Below, one piece after another: positions 11,569 through 24,350 of a stretch of DNA of 64,000 bases. A program made the translations under genes and the position numbers. The stretch is from Galeopsis tetrahit (lineage: Eukaryota > Streptophyta > Magnoliopsida > Lamiales > Lamiaceae): the NCBI GenBank assembly GCA_963675135.1, contig OY776134.1, positions 54,579,740 through 54,643,739 on the forward strand, in the 5' to 3' direction. Under the pieces are notes generated by a model. It saw only the letters and a program-made list of their open reading frames with translations, did not search any database and was not told where the DNA came from. Positions within the stretch are counted from its first letter, which is position 1. Every line of letters starts with the position of its first letter.

Positions 11569-12221
11569 ATTTGCAATATAATCTAAAACTTAAAATAATT
11601 GCAAATAAATCACCAAATTTAAATATTATTGCAAATTAGACTTCTTAGAAGTCTACTTTGTCCCTAAATCATATCTTATGATATTTGATTTGATTAAAAA
11701 ATAATATTGTTTTATTAAGGTGTTGTTATGTCATTAAAAACTCTAAATTTTGTTAGATTCGAATACAATTGAAATTGTAAAAAAGACTAAATTGCAACAA
11801 TATTTAAAGTTTGTGATTTATTTGCAATTATCTTAAAGTTTAGATTAAATTGCAAATGAGAAAAATGTTGTGATTTAATTAGCAATTAACCAAAATATTT
11901 ATCTATTTAAGGTGTTGTGGTTGATAAGGGTGACTTACCATTTATTAAGAGTTATTTTATTATTACTTAAATTTTTTTTTCAAAATTTTATATTTTTTTA
12001 AAAGTTATTTTTATATTTATTAAATATTAAAAATTAAACTCATTTCGTCTATTTCCCACACATTTTATTTGAAATTTACTTTATAAAATTATTTATAATA
12101 TAAATATTTATTTTATTAACTTTCCGCGTAATACACGAGTGCTAATCTAGTTTATTATATTTGAAAATGTCAATATGCCCAACATTATTATTGATAATTT
12201 AAAATTGTTTAATATTTAATT

Positions 12222-13359
12222 GGCAAAATACATGTAAAGAACCCTAAACTATCAACATTTGTTTTATAAGGCCCTTAAACTATTTTTTGTTTTAAAGAGC
12301 CCTCAAATTATACCAAACATGTTTCACGAAGTCCTTTTTTAACTGTCCGTTAGCAAATGTTTTTCACATGCAGATTTGTGTGAGTGGACGTTATTTAATA
12401 CTCCGTATGACAAATTGACAACTAGGATTAAAATAGCCATATATATAAATAACCCCTTAAAAAAATCATCAGATTTTTGTTTCTTAAAAAATAGACACGA
12501 TGTTGTCATTAAAAAATAGACCCAACTTCAGATTTCTAAAGCACAGAAAACAGAGCATAATTTGTATGACTTATATGGTTACTAATGGAGGCTGATTTTA
12601 TCATTTTGTTTGTTGAATCCAATTTGAATGGTTAATTTAAATCAAATTAATGCTGATTTTTTTTTTGGACCTTACCGTTACGGTGCTTGGGTTCTGCTGA
12701 ACCTTCAAAATGAAAGAAAATCTAACTTAGTATTGAATTGAGGGAATAATGTCTTTATACTCATCCCATTTGGAAAAGAAAAAAAAAAACAGAGCATGGA
12801 AATCTCTTATTAGAAAAAAACATAGCATGGAGTATAATGCAATGTTTTGTGCCAATTAATATTGAGGTATTGGTGATGGTGTCGGATTCAAAGAGACTCG
12901 TCTACACATTGCCTTAGGGACTTTAGTGACGTATTTCTGTGATATTACGATGACATTCACACCTTTGCTGGGAGATTTAGGGGCAAATAAAATAATAAAA
13001 TCATCTCCCATTTGCAACCATAAAAATCAAACAAATTCTGCCCCATTATCTGTGCTTTAGAAATCTGAAGCTGCCTTGAGCATTTTTTCTGTCTATTTGT
13101 TAAGAAAGAAAAAATATGATGAATTTAAAAACAAAAAAAGGGTTATTTATTTATGTGGTTATTTTAATCCTAGTTGTCATATTATATACAAGCCCACTCA
13201 CACAAATCCACGTGTGAAAAACACTTGCTAACGGAATGTTAAAAATGGGCTTCATGAAACATGATTTGTATAGTTTGAGGGCTCTTTAAAATAAAAAATA
13301 GTTCAGGGGCCTTATAAAACAAATGTTGATAGTTTAGGGGCCTTCAGATGTATTTTGCC
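12222..13359. mobile_element. Non-autonomous Mutator-like element with ~330-bp TIRs
   Basis: The perfect 9-bp TSD tatttaatt lies at 12213-12221 and 13360-13368. The left end GGCAAAATACATGTAAAGAA pairs with the right end (minus strand GGCAAAATACATCTGAAGG). The inverted similarity continues through AAACTATCAACATTTG and TCACACAAATC-type blocks to the CAGATTTCTAAAGCACAG block at about 12530 and 13050. Only about 500 bp lie between the arms, and I see no credible coding frame there. Confidence 0.88.
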
Positions 13360-13368
13360 TATTTAATT

Positions 13369-15074
13369 TTATATAATTAAAATACAAATTCGTTTCAAAC
13401 ATTCAAGGTGTTTGTTTCAATTTAATCTTTTGCATGTTAGTTTAAATCTCTGATGTACTGAAAAATTAGAATAAATTAATTCGAATTTCATTGGAATTTT
13501 TAAAACAAAGGTCGAATTGGCCTGTAGTCTTATACGTAATGCACAACCAATGTGCATATATTCATAGTTTGGTGCATATATGTAATATGTGCATATACAT
13601 GACACAATCTCTTTTTTTTGTTTTTTTTAAAAAGCATTTTCGTTCTATATTTATAAATTGCATAAATTCATTTACAGTTTAAAAAAACACCTTGTATAAC
13701 TCAATAATGGCAATCTAAAAAAATGACTCAATAATAAATAGTTTAGTTTCATTTTGTAACCTTTTTTTTTCTAATATTACAATTGATGTCATTTAGTACA
13801 ACATAAATAATAATCTATAATAGTCTTGATCAAGTCAATTCCCTCTTAAATTGTCTGTGGAGTCCGCTGTTCATTTTTATTTTTTTTGAAGCAAAAGGCC
13901 CAGTTGTACTAATATTGTCTGTGGGCCCAATTTTTTTTAATAAAGCAAATGGTCCAATTGTTTTAATTCTGAATTTGTATAAATTTTAACCTCTTTTTAT
14001 TTCGTAGTCAAGATATTCAAAATACACCATATATATTTAAGGGTATTTTATAATTTTTAACAAAAAAACAAATTCAGTGGCATTCTATTGTAAGTATTAT
14101 TGTTTCAACAGTATATTGTTTAACACTGTTTAATTAATTATCCGATTTAAATCTATTTTATTAAGAATGTTTTATTTAATTACATTTCTTAAAATTTTAA
14201 TCTAATATAAATACCTATAAATCTTATAATAAACACACATATAAATTCTATAACATAAAGTTAAATTATAATCTACTTAAATTTTAAAACAAACATATAT
14301 GATTATAAGTATTATAATTTAAATGATTAAAAAAATATTTATAATTAATCATACTCCTATAGATTTTAATTATTAAAAAAGCATCTGCAATTATTTTATG
14401 TATATTTGACTATTTGTACATATGCTTTTGTTTCCGACAATCATATATAGATTTTAATTATAAATTAAAATTTGTATGAGATAGTTTCATAAATCTTTTC
14501 GTAAATTTGAATTTGAATTAATTACTTTGTTTCGTTAGAAACATTCATCTTTTCATTTATATGTCTCACAAAAAAATTCCCATTTCATTTTTTTGATACA
14601 TTGTGGCCCCATCTCTTTTACTCTTAATTTTACACTCTATTTCATTTCCTCTTTTCAATCATATCAATTTGACTACACCTCATTTTATATTAATGTTCTT
14701 CAAATTTTGTGATTAGATGTTAGACGGATGTAGTAATATTCCATCAATAATTGTATGTAAATATAGATTAAAAAAATTGTAATTGAAACTTCATTCACAT
14801 GAAATCAATGATATGGTCTCACATAATATTATTTTTCTTTAAATTTTGTGAAATTTAACCATTGAAAGTTTTAAATCATGAAATAATATTCTATCAATGA
14901 TCATTTAAAATTTATTAATAATCAATTACGGGAGAATTACTAGTAATGTATTAAATTAAGAAATTTTCATCACTCATACAACATGAATTCAGTTTACACA
15001 TAGTACAAAGATTTGCACAATGTTTATGCGAAGTTATTCAATTACCAGAAGAAAAGAAACATCCAGAAATATGT
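13369..15074. other. AT-rich intergenic DNA, no gene seen
   Basis: The sequence is AT-rich with homopolymer runs. No frame resembles a known protein, and no inverted or tandem repeat stood out. The right part is downstream sequence of the F-box gene. Confidence 0.6.
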
Positions 15075-18042
15075 CTAATGGATCTGCAAATTTATTCTGG
15101 AAGGTAATTTCCCTACAAGTTGCCTTGTTGCTCGATCCCTTACAGCCGTTAACCTGCGAACATAAATGTCATATTCTCTAGGGGTATTATCCCGGAAATA
15201 CTCACCAGAAGTACCGAAATTCCTGTGTGGATCGATCACAATTTTCTCCAGTGCACCAGCACTCTCCGACAAATGCATCACAAGTTCCAGCTCGCCCGTC
15301 GACCCATAATAATTTCTAAATATTACCTCCTTGAGATGAGTATATGTACCCTCTTTTTTCTGTAACTTACTCTCTCCAATCCCTCCATTAATTCCCTGCA
15401 AAGTCGGAGATTATTCACAATCGTCAAAACACGGAAAAACATTTAGTTAAGGAAAGAAAGTTCATTGGTTGTCATACACTGCTAATCTAAATAGGATGGA
15501 ACTTAATGCTGCCAAGGATTTATTTGATCGTCGCCTGATCATGCATATTCCACCAATTTCCCAGACTATGTCACGATATAAACCACTCGAGAATTATAAT
15601 CAAGACATGTGGCATCTTCCATATTTTAAAGACTAGTCCAACTCTCATAAAACTAGCAAAAGTAATATTCAGAATATGGACTGCAAGTACAAAGTGACCT
15701 GCTCAAGCAAGCTACATTTCATGGATGATGTTAAGGCAAAATTGGCACCTAAAAAAGGTTACTTTAACTTTGTTTACGCAAGTTAAATTGGCATAATCCA
15801 CACTGAATAAACATATACAAATAAAAATTAAAAAGTTGGCAATGTTTCAGTAAATAATGCAATTGACTCAAACAAACGAAACTGTTTACCATAAGCAATG
15901 GAAGTACTAAAATTTAATAAGTGGAACAATGCTAAAATATCATGCACATAACAAGATGTGCTGGAATTTTCAATAAGATATTGAGATGACACAGAATTCT
16001 AAAACATGGGCAGCAAAGTATGATGCAAGAATATTACCATTAGTACAAGTGTTTCCAAGCATGGTGATGCACGTAGTATATTAGTTAGCGGTAGTAGAGA
16101 GTCACCATATATTGGCATCAGTACCAATTGCTTAAGATTGCTCATTTTCACAGCAGAACATAACATTTTAACCTTTACCTATGGAGTGAAATTAAAAAGG
16201 ATCAAGAGATGCCACAATCTGATTAATAGCATGTGAATAATAAAAGGAATGCCATCATATTCTAAATTACCTCCCCACAAATCCAGCAGTCCGAAAAGGT
16301 TAATTTCTCTAGCTGCGGAAGGATGCTCGAAAACATCAACAGAACATCTATCACTTCTATAGATCCCCCAATATCCATTTCGACAAGTAGGGGAACATTC
16401 TTCAGAAGAAACTGTTGAATAATATTACCAACGTATTTCAAATACACAAGATTTGCATCACGAACCTCAAATGAACTAAGGTTCTTGCACGAATTTATTT
16501 CCAAGTGTTTCAAAGAAGGATATGGTCCAATAATCTTTAGACTCGAAAGCTCAATAGATTTAGTAACAGATAAGTGCTCGAGAAGAGGACAGTTGCGTAG
16601 GAAGAACGCTAGACCTTCACCATTCACATTCACAAGATTCAAAGATATCTTCTCAAGGTACTTGAAATGGATTAAGTTGCATTGCCTCAAACGGTGCGAC
16701 AGTAAATCGTTGGGACAATACTTCTTGTCTTTAGGCAGAATCTCTTGTTCACAATCCTTTACTTCAACAGCATCTAGGGTTTCTGGAACAATGTGATTAA
16801 ATGGAAAACTAAAGCTATCATCAGAGGCTTGGCCGGAGACTCCTACTCCTAATAAACCACACAAGTCCAACTCAAGCTTCTTAACCTTCCTAGCTAGAGC
16901 ATAATTAACCCATTTGTCAATGTATTTTTCACAAGATTTGTCCAAATTAAAGTACACTCGGAATTCCTCAATAGCACAACTCTTATGTAATGCCATCACA
17001 TGATCAACCCATCTAAAATACTTTGATCTTTCCTCGCGGATTGCTTTTTCCTTATTTATTTCCATTCGCACCCTCATTAATGATTTTGAGCCATCAAAAT
17101 CTAGCTTAGGTACAAGGGTCCACAAGTATCTCCATCGTCGGGAAAGTATGCTAGTAGCCGTTGATTCCTTAAATGTCAAATTAGACAATATAGAAACCAA
17201 TAATGTATCAGGAAGCATGCTGATTAGATCAATTGAAGCATCTTCCCTCTCAATCATAACCTAGGGAGGGGGAAAAAAAATTCCGTAAACATTAAGCAAT
17301 TAACTTCCAATATCTATGTAATCTATTGTCTTCCACGTGTTCTTACCCAATTTACGGTATAATCTAAATGAACACTTTTAAAAGATAAATTTAGAAAGAA
17401 AGAACAAAGAGAGGTCTCAACTCAACTGTAAAGTAAATATAGGTTATAAGTTGCATAACTTAAAATTCCACAGCTAACAGACTAAATATACCATAGAATG
17501 AACATACCATACAAAACATAAAACCATAAGAGCAAGAATAGACTTTCTTACCGTTTAAACCTGTAAGAGCTAGCAAATATAGCATATAATGGATACACAT
17601 ACAAAAGAATAGATGATATACAGCTAAATGTTAAATCCCTTTGAAGCAAATATACGATGTAACCGATGTACCATTCAAATTAGCACAAACATGCAGAATT
17701 CAACAGCATCCTATTTTCCACTGGAAACATGAAAATCTATTAGACTAAGATTTTAAAATACAAAACAAGATTAACCCCTTCTATCCTCCTTAATGAGTTT
17801 TGTCATCATAAAATTGAGCATTTATCAGCAGATAGGTGTGTTTTTCATCATTCCACCAAATTCGTCGAATTGCTATTATACACAGTAAAATTCCATTATA
17901 CTCCACCAAATTGAGATAATAAGAATCCTTAAAATAATCATAGAAAGCTTCGAATTGAAGTATGAAGCATTGTAAGTAAAGATAGAAGAGTATCAACCTT
18001 CGTATCTTTCGTTGAACGAGATCCTCGCCGGCGTTCCGCCAT
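15075..18042 (-). CDS. F-box/FBD/LRR-repeat protein, four exons, 498 aa
   Basis: Exons read on the minus strand: 18042-17998, 17260-16271, 16178-16038 and 15395-15075. All junctions are GT-AG and keep the frame, giving 498 codons plus stop. After a short basic leader (MAERRRGSRSTKDTK) comes an F-box of the FBD/LRR class (LISMLPDTLLVSILSNLTFK, then SRRWRYLWT). Degenerate plant LRRs follow (LVYLKYVG, PLLEHLSV, PSLKHLEINSC, PQLEKLTFSDC), and then an FBD-type end (LKEVIFRNYYG, then ALEKIVIDP). Known members are substrate receptors of SCF ubiquitin ligases, binding SKP1/ASK through the F-box; the substrate cannot be inferred. A first in-frame ATG at 17257 exists, but the spliced start at 18042 adds 16 in-frame residues. 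Confidence 0.88.
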
Positions 18043-18269
18043 CAAAAACCTTCACTAGCAAAACAAATAAAGCATAAAGGTCAAGCATAACTGATTTCTG
18101 TCGAATTTCTTAAATATTATATTAAGTATAAGTACTTTATTTAAAAAAAATAAAATTAGAAGTTAGTATTAAGTAAAAAAAAAAAAAAAAAAAGGGATTC
18201 GAAAATAAGGATCGAAAAAAAAAAGTTAGTACTTTAATTCAAGCTGTATCGAAAAACTGGGATTTGTGG

Positions 18270-18645
18270 CAATCCCATTAGGATCTAAGAGAGATAAATT
18301 AGGAAGGTTGAGAAAAAATGAAAATGTTTAGAATCAGTTAAATAAAGATACTATATACTAAAAAAAAATGTAAATTCATACATTTACAAGTCAAACTAGG
18401 GGTGGGATGTCATTAAAACCTCGTTCAAAAGAAGGCAGATGGAAAAGAGGGATAAATTAGGGTTTCAGGTAAAAGGTTGAAAAAAATTAGAATGTTAAAA
18501 GAGAATCGTATAAATAAATTATTTTTAAAAGAAAAGAAAAATTTAAACTCATACCTTCACAAACTGAACCAGAGGTAGGATGCCATTAAAATCTTATCGA
18601 AAGTGGAGAGAAATGAAGAATAGGGAGAACTAGGGTTGAGAGAAG
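18270..18645. repeat. Imperfect tandem duplication upstream of the F-box gene
   Basis: The blocks GATAAATTAG...GAAAAAAATTAGAATG, CTCATAC-TTCACAA-CTGAACCAG and GGTGGGATGTCATTAAAA each occur twice, in 18276-18465 and 18447-18640. This is an old duplication of about 190 bp. It lies 230-600 bp upstream of the F-box start codon, so it may overlap that promoter. No function is shown. Confidence 0.6.
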
Positions 18646-19612
18646 CAGGTAAATTGCGTGTTTTGGTTGGACTATATATAATAGACTGGGTTATAATACA
18701 CTTTACATAAAAGGGGCCTTCTAAGGATAGTCCAATGTCGCCTGGACTATCGACAGTCCAGTAATCTGAGCCATCAGATCTGAAATCTAATGGCTTATAT
18801 TTGATGACCTGCTACCTGTTGCATTTGGCGTCGCAGAATCCATCGCCTTGCATTGCACTTATTATCGTTTTTTGTCGCCCTATTACACTTTTAAATTAAA
18901 TTTAATCATTTTAAATATATAATTATAAAATTACAAATTTATCCTCACATGATTAATAAAAAAATTAATTGATAATATATAATCTTTATTTTAATTCTCA
19001 TATCATTAATAATCATAATAAACAATAAATTATCTTTTTTTATTTGAATGAATTGAATTTTAGGTTAAATTATTAATTTAGTTGAATTTTTTATACAAAT
19101 TTCTGTTTCGAGATCACAAAATTGGACGCGGCTATTTTGTATGTGCTATTGATTGTCGTCTATTCAAAATTCAGAAAACTAGTTGTTACAATTTATGATC
19201 ATGGAGTAATTGATATGTTTATGATCAGAAAATTAGCAGAAGATACTTTATATAATCTAACAGAAAGAGATTCGTTTGGATTTTTTAAAATCAGGAGAAA
19301 ACCTACAAAATTCCATTCCCGATCCCAAACACGTTCCAAAAAAAACTCTCTGCACATCCGCTGCTCGATCCAGTTAACATTATGTAATTTATATTTATTT
19401 ATTTTTTTCATTTTTAGTCGAATCATGAGTAAAAAGAGGTATTCTCAAATTGTTGATAATTACTTCTAGTTTTTTTATGTGATATTGAGCATTCCTCTGA
19501 TTGAACTTTTGATTTTTTTTCTGTGTTAATACTTTGTTTTTTCTGCACAATCACATTAACGCAGTATTCTCAAATCTCAATTGTTATTCATATAAAATTT
19601 GTATGATTTCTC

Positions 19613-19850
19613 TATGGTTATTGATTTATGAGATTTATTTGAAATTTATGAATATAATAAGATTCTGACATTTATTAATTTTATTTTTAATGTATATTTT
19701 GCAGATATATCTTCTCTAACATGAGTATATGGTTATTGATTTATGAGATTTATTTGAAATTTATGAATTTTATTTATGAATATAATTAGATTCTGACATT
19801 TATTAATTTTATTTTTAATGTATATTTTGCAGATATATGTCTTCTCAACA
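19613..19850. repeat. Direct duplication around an intron 3' end
   Basis: TATGGTTATTGATTTATGAG through ATTTTGCAGATATAT occurs twice, at about 19613-19708 and 19729-19837. The second copy leads into the BED-like remnant through TTTGCAG, so the duplicated unit looks like the end of an intron plus a splice acceptor. Confidence 0.7.
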
Positions 19851-19974
19851 TGAGAATGATGATACAACTTCATCTAATAATACATAAGATAATGATTTTG
19901 TCATTAAAAAGAAAAGACAAAAGACATCAATTGTGTGGATTAATTTTGAGGAATTTTTTGTTCATTCATTATAA
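19837..19974 (+). pseudogene. Remnant of a zf-BED (hAT-transposase-like) N-terminus
   Basis: The reading starts ATG after a TTTGCAG acceptor-like site and gives a Ser/Asp/Asn-rich leader (SSQHENDDTTSSNN). After an in-frame TAA come KKKRQKTSIVWINFEEFF and a second stop. The basic run followed by T-S-x-V-W-x-x-F-E-E is the usual start of plant zf-BED domains in hAT transposases; the zinc-binding Cys/His residues are not present. It is a short fragment inside a Mutator-like element and probably captured DNA. Confidence 0.45.
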
Positions 19975-21544
19975 AATTTCAGCATGTTTTATAATATTAT
20001 AAAATTTCAGCATGTTTTATAATATTTTAGGGGGCTCAACATGAAGATGAGATTATTTTGAAAACTGATGTATTTTTTCGTTGTAATTGTTGAAAGAACA
20101 TTCTGTTATTTTTTTTTTTAACATTTGTTATTACTCACGCACAATTCAAGAAATTGGCTGTTCAATTTGGTTATTTTCTTTGATAAAACAATTGGGCTGG
20201 CCACTTTTAATTAAATGCTAGCCCAAAACATTCTCCACTTTTAATTAAATGGGATAACATTGTTGGCCCAAAAAGTCTGCACTTACTCGGTTTGCTCTCG
20301 ATCACAATATTTTTTATTTTTTTTTTGACGTAAAGGAGGGACAATGTCACAATGGGCAACGTAGGACTGTTAGTGCCCGTAAAGAATTCAAATAAATTTA
20401 TAATATATTTTAAGTTTAATTTGTCAATTAAAAAAATATTTGAAACATGTACTCCATAGTATAAATTTGTAAATTTGTTATTCATTTGAATCTAGGTAAA
20501 TATTTTTCAATACACTCTTAACTCTAGAGGGCTGCAACATATAATTGTCTATGCATGAACATGTTTCAGAAGGTACACACTACACACCTACCATGAAAAG
20601 AGACTGACCTTTAACTTTTATTTATCGTCATTGCAAAAGACAATAGAATAAGAAATTATCTTATTCGAAACTTTATGGGAGCCGTGTCATCGAAACACTC
20701 AATATTATTCTCAAAATAAAAACTTTACTACCAACATTCCTTCCAAAATAAAAATGTGTCCTCAATAATGTAATTTTCAAGTCTGGTAACAATCAATCTA
20801 GTTACATTATACAAATCGGACATTAGGTCAATGTTCGTAAGCAACATTATATGGACACATAATTTTTAGAACTAATCGATGGTCTGATCATGACGTTTTC
20901 CTATAGTTCCATTCGCATTTTCTAAAGTTTTTTTATTCTGATTTCACCAAAATTCTGCTTTCCAAAACATAGTTTGAGAATGACGTTTTAACACTTTGAA
21001 AAAAATAAAGTGTTTATTTCTACTAATTTATGAACAGTGTCGCCATGAGACCATCTCACTTTTAATAAGATAAGTATTTATTCGTACTAATTACTGTTAA
21101 TGGTATTACTGATTACAATTTATGGTATTACTCGTTATTACTTATTGTATTAACGACTATAATAATATCATACATATAATATTATTTTGTATTAAAATTA
21201 AAAAAAAATACACATGAAAAAATGGAAAATAAAAAAAAAGTAAAAGGAAAAAAAAACGAAGAAATTAAAAGTTTGGAATAAAAACTGAAAATGGGAGAAA
21301 AAGAGGAAAGGGAAGAAAACTTAGAAAGAAAAAAAATCAAGATTTTTGCCTAATTTCGATAGTTTTTTTTTAAAATTATGTTTTACGATTTTTTTCTAAA
21401 AATATGGATGACTTGATGGTGAATCGACGGTAACTCGGTAATGACTTGACTACAGATTGTAAATATACAAATTAAGGTTGATTTTATTATATTTTGTGTA
21501 AATTAATAAAAGGATAATATAGTATTTTAAATGTAATTACTTCT

Positions 21545-22220
21545 TTAAAAATATTTTTGGGGTGAACTCATAAAATGAGGGGTGTAGATAAACGTGGTAA
21601 AAATAATAATTTAGGGGTGAACTCATAAAATGAGCGGGTGCACATAACCGTGATAAAAAATGATTTGGGGGTGAACTCCTAAAATGAATGGGTGCAGATA
21701 ACCGTAGTAAAAAAAATTTGGGGTGAACTCATAAAATGAGGGGTGTAGATAATTTAGGGGTGAACTCATAAAATGAGCGGGTGCACATAAACGTGATAAA
21801 AAAATGATTTGGGGGTGAACTCATAAAATGAACGGGTGCAAATAACCGTAGTAAAAAAATGATTTTTGGGTGAACTCATTAAATAGGTGGGTGTAGATAA
21901 AATATAAATAAAAAATTAAAATTGGTGTGTACCGGTATCTTGCATGTACTCGAGTATCACCCTACAAATTAGGGTTGATTTTATTATATTTTGTGTAAAT
22001 TAATAAAATGATAATATAGTACTTTAAATGTAATTACTCCATTTAAAAAAAATCTTCTGAGGTGAACTTATAAAATGAGCAGTAAAAAATAATTTTGGGT
22101 GAACTTATAAAAAATGATTTGGGGTGATCTCATAAAATGAGCGGGTGCAGAGATAACCGTAGTAAAAAAATAATTTGAGAGTGAACTAATTAAATGAGCA
22201 GGTGTAGATAAAATATAAAT
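21545..22220. repeat. Minisatellite inside the Mutator-like element
   Basis: About nine imperfect copies of a 50-65 base unit, GGGGTGAACTCATAAAATGA followed by GGGTGCAGATAACCGTAGTA, are spread over 21545-21900 and 22060-22215. A diverged stretch separates the two blocks. The array lies just inside the right TIR. Confidence 0.8.
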
Positions 22221-22663
22221 AAAATAATAATTTAATTCTATTAAAAAAATCTAATTTTACGTTCGTATTGTTTAATTTAAATAATATTATTATTAATTTT
22301 AATAAAGGATAAAATAGTAAATAATAAAATAAAATTTAAATAATTATTTTAAAATATTAAAAAAAGGCAACAGGTATCAAGTTAAGGCGACACAGAGGGC
22401 GACACAGAGCGATGCAATTTGACATCCGAACTATTAATAGTCCAGGCGATACAAAAACTATCCTAAGAAAATCCCTACATAAAAAAGAAAAAGAAAAAAA
22501 AGTTTTGACTTGATTTATAAATATTTAGTTTGGATGTGACATATTATCCATAATAGATTTTTTTTTATTTATTATTAATCTTTTAAAACGTTTTAAAAAA
22601 GGATTTAGTTTATTTACACAAAATTTGATGAGTTTAAGATGGATAACTTTACAATAGTTAGTT

Positions 22664-24341
22664 GGGTCTATCTATGGTAAGACAGGTTTCGCACTGTCTT
22701 ACAAAAGGCAATACTTAAAATACCGTTAGATCGTAGATCTGACGTATTGAATTTTATTTATATGATTGCACTTTGCATTACTGCGTTTGCTCTATGCATT
22801 ATGCAATTGCACTACATTGCCCTACTAATAAATTAAATTGATATATATAAAATGACTAAAATACCATTTTATTTTAAAATAAATAAAAATATTAAATTAA
22901 AAAATTACGTAAATATTCAGACATCTTCTGCTTTCACAATTTTCTGTTTCTCATTCACGGACACAAAATTTTGCTCAAATTCCCCTATTTTTTTCTTCTT
23001 GGCATTAGAAAAATCCATGAATTCTCTCGAAACATGGTGCTCTTTGCATCTCTTTCTCTTACCATGAAATCTTCAAAGGGATTCATGCTTGAACCAGTGA
23101 TGGCCTTTTCCGTAGCTATCCGAATTCACTTGCTGGAAGCCCATTTTTTGAAGCTTTGGAGTAAACTCACAATTTTCCAATTACCAGATTTAAATTTGAA
23201 GAATTCTTGCAATTTTCTTAGAGAAACAAATGCTGCTTCTCATGGCCGGAAGATTGAAGTTGTGCTCGCCGGATTTTGAGCTCAACGCCGGAGCCTCCCT
23301 TCTCTCTCGCCGGCGAGGCCCCTCACACGAAAACGACTCGGGCTCCCATCCTCCCGACGTCGACTTGGCTCTGGCCACCACTTGCACGGCGGTCGCCGTC
23401 GATTCTTCTTGCCGGAAGTCGCGGGAGCCTCCCTTCTCTCTCCGGCGAGGCCTCTCACGCGAAAATGACTCGGGCTCCCATCCTCCCTACGTCGACTTGG
23501 CCTTGGCCATCACTTGCACGGCGGTCGCCGTCAAGTCTCCTTGCCGGAAGTCGCAGCCCGCGACCTTGCCGGCGGCAACCCTTCCGACGAGAGCGGCTGC
23601 ACTTCAGCCAGGGTTCCCAGCCATTGGGCCTTCCAGGGAACTGGGCCTCAGATTCCAGTCACACACCCACCTGTTTACTCATTTCACTCCTCAATGAACT
23701 TGCACCGACAAAATTCTGCAGTTCACCCCCGTGTCGCACCCACTGAATTCCTCCGATTTTAGCTATGTGAAATTAGATGTAATAAAATATTATTAATTAA
23801 TGTTCATGGTATTATTGATTGTTGTTTATGATATTATTGATTATAATAAAATTATACATATAATATTATCTTGTATTAAAATTTTTTTTAAAAAAAGTAA
23901 AAGAGAAAAAATGAAAAAAAAAGGAGTTTGAAATTTTTTTTTTTGAAAAATGAGAAGAAAAAGGGAAAACATGAAGGGAAAAAAAAAAAAAAGATCAAGA
24001 TTTGTGCCTAATTCTAGGGTGTTACAATATCTAATGGTGTATTTTTAATTGAATTGAATTATATCTAATGGTGTATTTTTAATTGAATTGAATTATAATA
24101 AAAAAGATATTTGGTTGAGATTATTTGAAATAAAAGAGGGTTAATTTTGTAAATTTGTATGTATTTTTAAAATAATATTATAAGGGTATTCTAGTAATTT
24201 TATAATTTTTTTATAAAAATTAAATATTTTAAGTAATTGCGAAAGGTGATTGCAATGACGAAGCAAAGTGACGTGTCAACTCTCCATTGGACGTCTTTTA
24301 TAAGACAGGGCGAACCCTCTGTCCTTACTATAGAAAAACCC
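22664..24341. mobile_element. Mutator-like element with GC-rich cargo (Pack-MULE candidate)
   Basis: The left end GGGTCTATCTATGGTAAGAC pairs with the right end (minus: GGGTTTTTCTATAGTAAGGA), and both continue through CTGTCTTA. The flanks tagttagtt (22655-22663) and tagttagta (24342-24350) match at 8 of 9 positions, as expected for a MULE TSD. The interior has an abrupt GC-rich island (23230-23760). The region 23790-24010 is homologous to 21110-21360 in the neighbouring element. No transposase was seen. Confidence 0.8.
23230..23697 (+). other. GC-rich, tandemly duplicated open frame inside the MULE
   Basis: A 155-codon frame starts MLLLMAGRLKLCSPDFELNA and contains two copies of a 134-bp unit (start points 23291 and 23425). 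Each copy carries PPFSL-, HENDSGSHPP/RENDSGSHPP-like and DLALA-TCTAVAV segments. A second frame (23276-23746) is open across the same bases, which is common in GC-rich DNA and weakens the case for coding. I recognise no domain. It may be a captured exon fragment or untranslated GC-rich DNA; which frame, if any, is used cannot be decided from the sequence. Confidence 0.35.
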
Positions 24342-24350
24342 TAGTTAGTA

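Larger units (their letters stand above)
3128..11891. mobile_element. Small Mutator-like TIR element, disrupted by the Copia element
   Basis: The left end GGGTTAATTGCAAATTAAA at 3128, continued across the Copia insertion at 11569 onward, is an inverted match over roughly 130 bases to the right end finishing at 11891 (read on minus: GGTTAATTGCTAATTAAATC). Without the Copia element it would be only about 360 bp, mostly TIR, with no coding capacity. The same terminal sequence occurs in the element at 48719-49541. I could not see a clean TSD, and comparison with the copy at 2345 suggests a small deletion at its right border. Confidence 0.65.
3003..12150 (+). mobile_element. Non-autonomous Helitron, split by nested insertions
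   Basis: The 5' end is TCCACTTATATACTAGGG directly after an A. The 3' end is GTGCTAATCTAG directly before a T, preceded by the imperfect hairpin CGCGT-AAT-ACACG. These match the Helitron hallmarks: 5' TC, 3' CTRR, a short hairpin a few bases upstream, insertion between A and T, and no target duplication. It encodes no Rep/helicase. Once the nested Mutator-like and Copia insertions are removed, only a few hundred bases of Helitron remain. Confidence 0.6.
18713..22475. mobile_element. Mutator-like element (3.8 kb), non-autonomous
   Basis: The perfect 9-bp TSD tacataaaa lies at 18704-18712 and 22476-22484. The left end GGGGCCTTCTAAGGATAGTC pairs with the right end (minus: GGGATTTTCTTAGGATAGT), followed by TCGCCTGGACTAT on both sides. 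Inside are a BED-finger-like remnant (19837-19974), a duplicated AT-rich stretch and a minisatellite. No MULE transposase is recognisable. The right subterminal region resembles that of the neighbour at 22664-24341, so the two are related. A 115-codon frame at 19122-19469 has no recognisable domain and I do not annotate it as a gene. Confidence 0.85.

Noticed and set aside
19122..19469. 115-codon plus frame in the Mutator-like element
   Set aside because: Low-complexity Phe/Ile/Lys composition in AT-rich DNA, no domain; not convincing as a gene.
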